From DATECU01 sp035286745 (GTDB lineage Bacteria; Acidobacteriota; Vicinamibacteria; Fen-336), in assembly GCA_035286745.1 (NCBI GenBank), contig DATECU010000302.1:1-23009 (forward strand): a stretch of 23,009 bases of DNA, written 5' to 3'. The notes under the pieces are model-generated. The model did no database searches. It saw only the letters and a list, made by a program, of their open reading frames with translations, and was not told where the DNA came from. The position numbers and the translations under genes are program-made. Positions 7,167 to 13,713 of the stretch are shown one piece after another (positions within the stretch are counted from its first letter, which is position 1; each line of letters opens with the position of its first letter).

Positions 7167-8177
7167 AAGCGTGCGGCCGATCACCGGTACGATCAGCCCC
7201 AGATCCCGGATCAGGGCCTCGAACATGCTGGGGGTGATCGACTGCGGCCCATCAGAGAGGGCCCGGTCCGGGTCGTGGTGCACCTCCACCATGAGCCCGT
7301 CGGCACCCACCGCGGCGGCGGCCCGGGAGAGCGGGGCCACCTTCTCCCGCCGCCCGGTGCCGTGGGACGGGTCGACCAGGATGGGCAGGTGGCTGATTCG
7401 TTTGACGGCCGGCACCACCGTGAGATCCAGGGTGTTGCGCGAGAAGTCGGAGAAGGTCCTCACCCCGCGCTCGCAGAGAACCACGTTGTAGTTGCCCTCC
7501 GACAGGATGTACTCGGCGGACATCAGGAACTCCTCCAGGGTGGCCGACATTCCCCGCTTCAACAACACCGGCTTGCGGCTGCGCCCGGCTCGCCTCAGGA
7601 GCGTGAAGTTCTGCATGTTCCGGGCGCCGATCTGGATGGCGTCCGCATAGCGCTCGACCAGCTCCAGGCTCTCGAGGTCCACCGCCTCCGTTACCACCGG
7701 CAGCCCAGTGGCCTCCCGGGCCTGGGCCAGGATCTTGAGCCCCTCCTCACCCAGACCCTGAAAGGAATAGGGGCTGGTGCGTGGCTTGAAGGCGCCGCCC
7801 CGGAGCAGATGGGCGCCGCCGGCTTTGACCGCCGCCGCCACCGTCAGCGTCTGTTCCCGGGATTCCACCGCGCAGGGGCCAGCCACCACCACGAAGCGCG
7901 GACCCCCGATCTCCACCGAGCCGATCTTGACCACGCTGTCTTCGTTCTTCACCTCGCGCGACACCAGCTTGTAGGCGTGAGAGACGGGGATCACCTCCAG
8001 CACCCCCGGCAGGCTCTCGAAAGCAGCGGCCTCCACCGCCCCCTTGTTGCCGGTGATGCCGATGGCCGTGCGCTGGGCGCCCGGAATCGGATGAGCCTTG
8101 AGCCCTCGCCCCTCGATGACCGCCACCACCGCGGCCACCTCTCCCGCGCTGGCGTCCTGCCGCATCACCACTAGCAT
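7164..8177 (-). CDS. aroF: 3-deoxy-7-phosphoheptulonate (DAHP) synthase, type I beta with N-terminal regulatory domain
   Basis: The enzyme condenses phosphoenolpyruvate and erythrose 4-phosphate into DAHP, the first step of the shikimate pathway to aromatic amino acids. The 337-residue product has the length and architecture of the Thermotoga-type enzyme: an N-terminal ferredoxin-like domain (about 1-75) used for feedback control by aromatic amino acids, then the TIM barrel. Barrel motifs include AGPCAVES (99-106), GGAFKPRTSPYSFQG (127-141), IGARNMQNF, KRGM and DPSHGTGRR (269-277). The metal ligands fall at C102, H272, E298 and D309, all intact. The frame stays open upstream, but ATG at 8177 fits the family N-terminus and lies 10 nt after the permease stop. 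It is probably co-transcribed with the permease. Confidence 0.95.
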   Translation of the reverse strand: MLVVMRQDASAGEVAAVVAVIEGRGLKAHPIPGAQRTAIGITGNKGAVEAAAFESLPGVLEVIPVSHAYKLVSREVKNEDSVVKIGSVEIGGPRFVVVAGPCAVESREQTLTVAAAVKAGGAHLLRGGAFKPRTSPYSFQGLGEEGLKILAQAREATGLPVVTEAVDLESLELVERYADAIQIGARNMQNFTLLRRAGRSRKPVLLKRGMSATLEEFLMSAEYILSEGNYNVVLCERGVRTFSDFSRNTLDLTVVPAVKRISHLPILVDPSHGTGRREKVAPLSRAAAAVGADGLMVEVHHDPDRALSDGPQSITPSMFEALIRDLGLIVPVIGRTL

Positions 8178-8187
8178 AACGCCCGCC

Positions 8188-9705
8188 CTATCCGCGCGCC
8201 GCCGCCAGCCGGCTGCGCCGCATCCCATAGACGAAGTACAAGACGAGCCCAGCCGCCAGCCAGAGCCCGAACCGGATCCAGGTCAGGGCCGGGAGCTTAT
8301 ACATGAGGAACAGGCACATCAGGATCCCCAGCACCGGGGTGAGCGGCACCCAGGGGACCCTGAACTTGCGCGGCCGCTCCGGCTCGCGCTTTCGCAACAC
8401 CAGGATGCCGACGCAAACCAGCACGAATGCGAACAGGGTCCCGATGTTGGTGAGCTGGACGATCTCGTCGATGTTGGCGATGGCCGAGAAGAAGCCCACA
8501 AAGACCCCGGTCAGGATGGTGGTCACGTGGGGGGTCCGGTACTTGGGGTGGATCTTGGCGAACCATGGCGAGAGCAAGCCGTCCCGCGACATCGCCATCA
8601 GAATCCGCGGCTGGCCGAGCTGGAAGACCAGGAGCACCGCGGTCATGGCCACCACCGCGCCAAACGACAGGAGCCCGGCCGCCCACCCCTGGTTCACGTA
8701 GGAGAGGGCCGCCGCCAGCGGGTCGGCGACCCCCACCAGCTTGGCGTAGGGAATCATCCCGGTCAGCACCAGTCCGGCCGCAATGTAGAGCAGGGTGCAA
8801 ATCAGCAGCGAGCCGAGGATGCCCCGAGGCAAGTCTCGCCCGGGATCCCGACACTCCTCGGCGGTGGTGGAGATGGCATCGAAGCCGATGTAGGCGAAGA
8901 AGATCAACGAGGCGCCGGTCCACACGCCGTGGATTCCGCCCGGAAAGAAGGGCTGCCAGTTACCCGGAGTCACGAAGAAGGCGCCCACACCGATGAAGAA
9001 CAGCAGCGTTGCCACCTTGAGCAGCACCACCACGTTGTTGAAGCGTGCCGACTCCTTGACGCCGATCACCAGCAACCAGGTAATGGCCGCTGTGATCGAC
9101 ACCGCGAGTAGATTGCAGACCACCGGGATCCCCAGCACCGTTGGGTGGCTCAGATGAGCCTGGTAGGCGATCGCCATCTCGGGGCCCAGCGCGCCGGCCC
9201 CGGCCTCGGCCGCGGCTTTCGCGGCCAGAAGCGTCGAGCGATAGTCGGTGCAAAGCCAGGCCGGGATCTCGACCCCGAGGCCGATCATGAGCTGCCGGAA
9301 GTAGGCGGCCCAGGAGATCGCCACCGCGATGTTCCCCACCGCGTACTCGAGGATCAGGTCCCAGCCGATGATCCAGGCCACCAGCTCCCCTAATGTTGCG
9401 TAGCTGTAGGTGTAGGCGGATCCGGCCACCGGAACCAGGCTTGCGAACTCGGCATAGCAGAGGGCGCAGAAGCCGCAGGCGATGGCGGTGACGAGAATGG
9501 AAACGGTCACCCCCGGTCCTGCCGGCGGTTGGCCGGTCCCCCCGGAGGTGGCGCTGCCCAGGGTGGCGAAGATCCCGGCGCCGATGATCGCGCCCACCCC
9601 CAGGGCCACCAGATCCCAGGCGGTCAGCGTCTTCTTGAGGCCATGGTCAGCATCCCCGCCTTCGGCGATCAGGGCGTCCACTGGCTTGAGGCGAAAGAGC
9701 GACAT
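8188..9705 (-). CDS. APC superfamily amino acid permease (cationic amino acid transporter-like)
   Basis: The 505-residue integral membrane protein has about 12-14 hydrophobic segments and belongs to the amino acid-polyamine-organocation superfamily. The first membrane helix contains GVGAIIGAGIF (residues about 37-47), the unwound substrate-binding motif of APC carriers. The sixth-helix region FFAYIGFDAISTTAEE and the following DPGRDLPRGI loop resemble the cationic amino acid transporter/YhdG group. Exact substrate cannot be read from sequence. ATG at 9705 has GAGGAG 5 nt upstream (9711-9716). Its own promoter is visible at 9768-9796. It lies 10 nt upstream of aroF on the same strand, so uptake of amino acids and aromatic synthesis may be expressed together (inference). 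Confidence 0.93.
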   Translation of the reverse strand: MSLFRLKPVDALIAEGGDADHGLKKTLTAWDLVALGVGAIIGAGIFATLGSATSGGTGQPPAGPGVTVSILVTAIACGFCALCYAEFASLVPVAGSAYTYSYATLGELVAWIIGWDLILEYAVGNIAVAISWAAYFRQLMIGLGVEIPAWLCTDYRSTLLAAKAAAEAGAGALGPEMAIAYQAHLSHPTVLGIPVVCNLLAVSITAAITWLLVIGVKESARFNNVVVLLKVATLLFFIGVGAFFVTPGNWQPFFPGGIHGVWTGASLIFFAYIGFDAISTTAEECRDPGRDLPRGILGSLLICTLLYIAAGLVLTGMIPYAKLVGVADPLAAALSYVNQGWAAGLLSFGAVVAMTAVLLVFQLGQPRILMAMSRDGLLSPWFAKIHPKYRTPHVTTILTGVFVGFFSAIANIDEIVQLTNIGTLFAFVLVCVGILVLRKREPERPRKFRVPWVPLTPVLGILMCLFLMYKLPALTWIRFGLWLAAGLVLYFVYGMRRSRLAAARG

Positions 9706-9767
9706 GGTTGCTCCTCAATCTGTGTCGGGCTGGCGCGCGCCCCGTGGGGCTGGAGTCGAAGGCGGCA

Positions 9768-9796
9768 AGAATAGTGTCCGAGCCTGCGCTTTGCAA
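9768..9796 (-). promoter_or_regulatory. Candidate sigma70 promoter for the permease-aroF unit
   Basis: On the minus strand TTGCAA (9796-9791) and TATTCT (9773-9768) are separated by exactly 17 nt, each matching consensus at 4/6. Transcription would start near 9761, about 55 nt before the permease ATG. The 139-bp gap between the permease and the anti-sigma gene is the largest on this strand and holds nothing else recognisable. Confidence 0.5.
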
Positions 9797-9844
9797 GGAT
9801 GTTCGAGCGCCCCGGCCGCGGGAGCCGCCAGAAGGAGGAAGAGG

Positions 9845-11002
9845 TCAGCGGGAGACGGAGGCCAGAAGCGCCCTGACCCGAGCCACCTGCCCCGCGTCGG
9901 CCCGCGCCAGATAGGCCCTGGCGTCGGCCTCGACCCGTGCGAGATCCGCGGGATCGCGGCTCAAGCTGAAAGCGAGGACCCCAGCCTCGATGACCAGCAC
10001 CCGAGCCTCGTCGGCCTGATCGCTCGACGGATCCTCGGTGACAGCGCGCCGCGCGGCCTCGCGCAGCGTCCGCGCCTCCGCCGCGTTGCGGGGTCGCCGG
10101 GCGGCCAGATCCTCGAACCCGGCTCTCTCTTCCTTCTTCTTCTTGTTGATCAGGGGCGCGCTCGCCCCCTCGGCTCGACCGCTCCCGGCAAGGCTGCCTC
10201 GCTTGTCCGCAGCGACCTCCGACTCGGCAACCTCCGCGACCGGAGCGCGGTCGGACTTGGCCTCCAAAGAGCGCTCCTCGACCGCCGTCTGCTCGGGGGG
10301 CGCTGGCGCCTGCGTGCCCGGGCTCTGAGACTGGCTCTGGAACCAAGGCCCACGCCCCTTGACGGCGCTGGCGGCGGCCGCAGGTGTCGCAGCTGCGGCG
10401 CTCAGCCTTTGAGCCTCGGCGTCCGGAAGCGGTGGTGCCGGCGGGGGCGCCGCAGGGGCGGGTGGGGTCACTTGCCTGGCCGGTGCCGGCTCGCTCACCA
10501 CCGCCGGCTTGGACCGGGGCCGGGCGGTCTCGCGCCGCTCCCTGCGGGCGTCGCGCTCCTCTCCCTCCGGCACCGCGACATAACCCAAGCCGCGCGCCGC
10601 CTGGTCCTTGGCCTCCAGCACCGAAGTGGGCGCGGGTCGAGGTTCGGCAGCCCGCGGAAGGTCGGCCACCGGGGGGCTCGGCGAACGCTCACGGATCGAG
10701 AGCGGCGTGATAACCGCAACCAGCAGCACCGCCGCCGCCGCCAGCGCCCACCGGGGCAGTCGGCGGACCCCTGCCGGCCGCGCCGGCAGCCTCTCTCGGA
10801 CTCGCGCCGGGAAGCCCTCGAAGTAGCCGGGCGGGGCCTCCACCGCGAGCCCCTGCGCCAGCCGGTCCACGGCTGCCAGTTCGGCCAGCCGCTGGGAGCA
10901 GTCGGGACAATCCCGCAGGTGGGCGGAAACCAGAGCCTCCTCGCTAGGCGGCAACTCGCCGTCGAGATAGGGGGACAGCTTCTCGATGAGGTGGGCGGTC
11001 AT
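9845..11002 (-). CDS. Zinc-finger anti-sigma factor with long extracytoplasmic tail
   Basis: The 385-residue membrane protein begins with a zinc anti-sigma domain holding the HxxxCxxC motif (H28, C32, C35), which binds and inhibits the partner ECF sigma factor in the cytoplasm. One membrane helix follows (about 85-103). The rest, about 280 residues, would lie outside the membrane. It is rich in Pro, Ala, Arg and Glu and of low complexity up to about residue 290, with a KKKK run, then ends in a helical region. The start overlaps the sigma gene stop by 4 nt (ATGA), so the two are coupled. The long tail is unusual for a simple anti-sigma factor and could sense or bind an envelope partner (inference). 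Confidence 0.88.
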   Translation of the reverse strand: MTAHLIEKLSPYLDGELPPSEEALVSAHLRDCPDCSQRLAELAAVDRLAQGLAVEAPPGYFEGFPARVRERLPARPAGVRRLPRWALAAAAVLLVAVITPLSIRERSPSPPVADLPRAAEPRPAPTSVLEAKDQAARGLGYVAVPEGEERDARRERRETARPRSKPAVVSEPAPARQVTPPAPAAPPPAPPLPDAEAQRLSAAAATPAAAASAVKGRGPWFQSQSQSPGTQAPAPPEQTAVEERSLEAKSDRAPVAEVAESEVAADKRGSLAGSGRAEGASAPLINKKKKEERAGFEDLAARRPRNAAEARTLREAARRAVTEDPSSDQADEARVLVIEAGVLAFSLSRDPADLARVEADARAYLARADAGQVARVRALLASVSR

Positions 11003-11637
11003 GACGGGCTCCCGGCACGCCGACCGCTCGCACCCAGATAGGGCGCCACCAGCTCCCGCACCCGGTCGCGGGCCCGCGACAGCCGGCTCATCACGGTGCC
11101 CACCGGGATCTGGAGCGACTCGGCGATCTCCTGGTAGGAAAGCTCCTCGAAGACCCGCAGGGCGAAAACCGCCCGCTGCTCGACGGGGAGTCCCTCCAGG
11201 GCTCGGGCCAGAACCGCCTGCGCCTCCCTTTCCAGCACCCCCCCCAGCGGACCGACCCCCGGCGCAGGCGTGAGGTCGTGGCTCTCCGGCAGGCCGTCCT
11301 CGCGAGCCTCCGGGGAGCGCACGTGGTTGATGGCCAGGTTGGCGACGATGCGGCGAATCCAGGGACCGAAGGGACGCTGGGTGTCGAAGCTGCCCAGGGC
11401 CCGGTAGGCCTTGAGGAACGCGTCCTGAGCCAGGTCATCGGCCACATCGTGACGCCGAACGATTCGCAGAGCGGTTCCATAGACCTGGCGCTGGTACCGG
11501 CGCACCATCTCCTCGAAGGCAAAGGCGTTGCCTCGTTGCGCCTTTTCCAGGAGCTGCGCTTCGACGGGGTCGACTGGCCCAGTTCCCGGCTCGCCGGCCC
11601 TCACCGCGGCAACACCCCCAGAGAGAGGTCGTTCCAC
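10999..11637 (-). CDS. ECF RNA polymerase sigma factor (sigma-70 family)
   Basis: The 212-residue product has the two ECF sigma domains. Region 2 (about 40-107) carries DDLAQDAFLKAYRAL and FGPWIRRIVANLAINHVR, which bind core polymerase and the -10 element. Region 4 (about 145-198) has LPVEQRAVFALRVFEELSYQEIA and the helix-turn-helix GTVMSRLSRARDRVRE for the -35 element. The start is GTG at 11637, supported by GGAGGG (11645-11650) 7 nt upstream. It is co-transcribed with the overlapping anti-sigma gene. I found no convincing ECF-type (GGAAC-like) promoter just upstream, so autoregulation is not shown. The OmpA-like gene lies 73 nt upstream on the same strand. Confidence 0.94.
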   Translation of the reverse strand: MERPLSGGVAAVRAGEPGTGPVDPVEAQLLEKAQRGNAFAFEEMVRRYQRQVYGTALRIVRRHDVADDLAQDAFLKAYRALGSFDTQRPFGPWIRRIVANLAINHVRSPEAREDGLPESHDLTPAPGVGPLGGVLEREAQAVLARALEGLPVEQRAVFALRVFEELSYQEIAESLQIPVGTVMSRLSRARDRVRELVAPYLGASGRRAGSPS

Positions 11638-11710
11638 GGGAGATCCCTCCTCAAGACCCCAGCTATTCCCGATCCTCAGGGGTGAGCGACGCCCGCCCCC
11701 GCCGCCCCAC

Positions 11711-12340
11711 CTACTCGAGGATGTTGATCACCACGCGCCGATTCTGGGCCCGTCCGGCCTTCGTCTTGTTGTCGGCCACCGGCTTGCCCTTGCCGTAGGA
11801 GATGACTTCCAGCCGGTTCAGCGCGATCCCGTGTTGGTCGTGCAGGTAGTTGCGAACCGCCTGCGCCCTCTCCTCGCCCAGCTTCTGGTTGTACTCGTCG
11901 GGACCCGAGGAATCGGTATGCCCCTCGATCTCGAAGAAGACGCCCCGATTCTCGGCCTTGAGCTCTGCAATCGCCTGATCGATGACCTGCTTGGCGTCGT
12001 CGCTCACCTCGGCCTTGTTGACCGAGAAGGTGACCTTGTCGTTGGAGAGGGTCACCGTGTAGATCAACTTACCCTTGGCTGCCCGCTCGGCCTCGGTGGC
12101 CTTGGTGAGGGCAGCCTGGGCCGACCCCTTGGCCTCCTGAATCCCGGTCTGCGCCTGTTGGTTCACCTCGTCGATCCGGACCTCGGAGCGCCGGACCCGT
12201 TCTTGGGTCTTTTCGACCTCGGTGGTCAGGGTATCGACCTTGGTGTTGATTTCCCCCACCTCGCGGGAGACGTACTTCTTGCTCGCACAGCCGCCGCCGG
12301 CCACAGCGAGAACGAGACACGGCAGGATGATGGATCTCAC
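11711..12340 (-). CDS. OmpA/Pal-like peptidoglycan-binding lipoprotein with coiled coil
   Basis: The 209-residue product has a lipoprotein-like signal ending AVAGGGC (Cys18, although the lipobox is Gly-rich), a coiled-coil stretch (about 24-90) and a C-terminal OmpA domain (about 97-209). The peptidoglycan-contacting pair is present: D143 in GHTDSSG (140-146) and R158, 15 residues later, in GEERAQAV. NRRVVINI ends the domain. It should anchor the outer membrane to the cell wall. GTG at 12340 is chosen because GGAGG (12347-12351) lies 6 nt upstream; the TTG at 12346 abuts that site and cannot be used with it. It sits 40 nt after the VWA gene, probably in one operon. Confidence 0.92.
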   Translation of the reverse strand: MRSIILPCLVLAVAGGGCASKKYVSREVGEINTKVDTLTTEVEKTQERVRRSEVRIDEVNQQAQTGIQEAKGSAQAALTKATEAERAAKGKLIYTVTLSNDKVTFSVNKAEVSDDAKQVIDQAIAELKAENRGVFFEIEGHTDSSGPDEYNQKLGEERAQAVRNYLHDQHGIALNRLEVISYGKGKPVADNKTKAGRAQNRRVVINILE

Positions 12341-12346
12341 GGACAA

Positions 12347-12351
12347 CCTCC
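12347..12351 (-). promoter_or_regulatory. Ribosome binding site deciding the OmpA-like start
   Basis: GGAGG on the minus strand with a 6-nt spacer to GTG at 12340. The in-frame TTG at 12346 directly follows it with no spacer. Confidence 0.75.
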
Positions 12352-12380
12352 AGTTCCCCCCGAACCCAAGCGGCCCGGGA

Positions 12381-13319
12381 TCATGACCGCGGCACGTAGC
12401 CGCTCCTTGTCTTCACCACCACCCCCTGGCGGGTGCTGGTCACGGCGATGCTCCGAAAGCGGGGTGGCCCCGGGGGTGGGTCGTAGCCCAGCCGGTACTG
12501 GTGCTTGAGCTCAGCGACGATTCGCTGCGAGGCCTGCTTCAGTCCCGCGAAATCGCTCACCGTGAAGGCCGCCCCCCCCGACCAGAGCGCATAGCGCTTG
12601 AGGATCGCCATCCCGGCGACGGCCACCGCCGGCCGCTCCCGCCCGGTGAAGCGGGGAGACGCCGGATCGTCCAGGGGGGAGACCACCGAGACCGCGTAGA
12701 TGGGGACGTCCAGGGCCCGGGATCGGGCGACCACGGCGCCGGGGTCTTGCTGGCTGGCGGTGTCGACCCCGTCGGTGATCACCACCACCGCCCGCCGCCC
12801 TTCCCCGTGACTGGCCAGGTCGGAGGCGGCCTTGTCCAGGGCGTCGTGGAGAGCGGTCGACCCAAACGGCTCCAGCTCCTCGAAACCCCGCTCGATCTTC
12901 TGGCGGTCCTTGGTGAAAGCCACAATGCCCCAGTACCTGTGGTCGAAGCCCGCCAGGGCCGCCTCGTCGTCGGGGGACAGACTGGCCAGCAGCTGAATGG
13001 CGGCCATGCGTGGGCTGGCCGATTTCAGGGCCCCGCTCATGCTGCCGCTGGCGTCCACCAGCAGCAGGATCCGGAGCCGCGACTCGGCACCCTGAGAGAA
13101 CTGCTCCAGCTTCTGGGGCCGGCCGTCCTCGGTGATCCGGAACTCCCCCCGGCCGAGGTCGGTGACCGGCCGCCCCTTCTTGTCGAGAGCGGTGGCGGAC
13201 AAGACCACCAACTCGCTCTTGGCAGAGAAGCGGGCGATCTGGGGGTGCGCTTCGTCTCCCCGGGCGAGCACCGCCGCTACCGCGGCGGCGGCGACAAGAT
13301 GGGTTTGGATGGGTGCCAA
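12381..13319 (-). CDS. Secreted VWA-domain protein of the acidobacterial VWFA type
   Basis: The 312-residue product has a short hydrophobic Ala/Val-rich N-terminus (about 8-19, probable signal), a domain with SATALDKKGRPVTDLGRGEF and EDGRPQKLEQFS (about 37-76), a von Willebrand A domain (about 83-275) and a C-terminal HQYRLGYDPP block. This order matches a VWFA-related family greatly expanded in Acidobacteria. The metal-dependent adhesion site is complete: DASGS (89-93), T155 and D183 in ITDG. A role in envelope or extracellular protein contacts is likely, but the ligand is unknown. The start is uncertain: TTG at 13319 is the first usable codon after an in-frame stop, and a perfect TATAAT lies just 9 nt before it. 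A later GTG (17th codon) would remove the signal. Confidence 0.85.
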   Translation of the reverse strand: MAPIQTHLVAAAAVAAVLARGDEAHPQIARFSAKSELVVLSATALDKKGRPVTDLGRGEFRITEDGRPQKLEQFSQGAESRLRILLLVDASGSMSGALKSASPRMAAIQLLASLSPDDEAALAGFDHRYWGIVAFTKDRQKIERGFEELEPFGSTALHDALDKAASDLASHGEGRRAVVVITDGVDTASQQDPGAVVARSRALDVPIYAVSVVSPLDDPASPRFTGRERPAVAVAGMAILKRYALWSGGAAFTVSDFAGLKQASQRIVAELKHQYRLGYDPPPGPPRFRSIAVTSTRQGVVVKTRSGYVPRS

Positions 13320-13327
13320 GCCTGTGG

Positions 13328-13333
13328 ATTATA
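13328..13333 (-). promoter_or_regulatory. Perfect -10 element (TATAAT) before the VWA gene
   Basis: TATAAT reads on the minus strand from 13333 to 13328. No good -35 lies 16-18 nt upstream. A start site about 7 nt downstream would fall within 1-3 nt of the TTG at 13319, so the VWA-OmpA transcript would be nearly leaderless. Confidence 0.45.
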
Positions 13334-13386
13334 GGCCCGACCCACCCCGAGGCGGGCGTGACCCGGCTCACTCGGTCACCATCCGG

Positions 13387-13713
13387 TCAGTCTTGGAGGG
13401 CCAGAAAGAAGTCGATGGCGGTGGCGGCCGCCGGGTTGGCGTCGGTGAACAGCACGGCCATCCGCTGGGCGTCGCCCTCGCCCCGGATCACCCGGATCAC
13501 GCGGCCCATCACGCTCAGCGGGCGGTCCGCCCCGGGGAGCTCCATGGCCAGCGTCACCGCGGTGTCCAGGGCCACACTGCGGTGGGCTTCCAGGAGCACG
13601 GCATCGCGACAGATGTCCTTGATCTGGGCAGGAAAGGAATCGGCCCCGGAGCTCAGTCGAGCCGGGATGTCGACCGCATAGCGAGGGCTCCGGCGTCTCT
13701 CGTCTCCGCTCAT
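13387..13713 (-). CDS. PilZ-domain protein with degenerate second motif
   Basis: The 108-residue single-domain protein has the PilZ start RRRSPRYAVDIPARL, giving the RxxxR motif (R7-R11) used to hold cyclic di-GMP. The second motif, normally D/N-x-S-x-x-G, appears as D33-I-C35-R-D-A38, so Ser and Gly are replaced. Binding of cyclic di-GMP may be weak or absent. The remaining strands and the C-terminal helix (AATAIDFFLALQD) fit the fold. Its ATG overlaps the stop of the upstream phosphatase gene by 4 nt (ATGA), so the two are translationally coupled and may work together. The VWA gene follows 67 nt later. Confidence 0.85.
   Translation of the reverse strand: MSGDERRRSPRYAVDIPARLSSGADSFPAQIKDICRDAVLLEAHRSVALDTAVTLAMELPGADRPLSVMGRVIRVIRGEGDAQRMAVLFTDANPAAATAIDFFLALQD

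Noticed and set aside
8098..9111. Plus-strand open frame over the permease
   Set aside because: It is antisense to a membrane protein with clear APC motifs; its His/Glu/Gln-rich content is typical of shadow frames.
9482..11041. Plus-strand open frame over the permease and anti-sigma genes
   Set aside because: It spans two genes of the other strand and the promoter gap, with Arg/Gly/Pro-rich random composition.
11638..11710. Possible ECF autoregulatory promoter before the sigma gene
   Set aside because: A GGGAATA stretch is present but no matching -10 at proper spacing was found.
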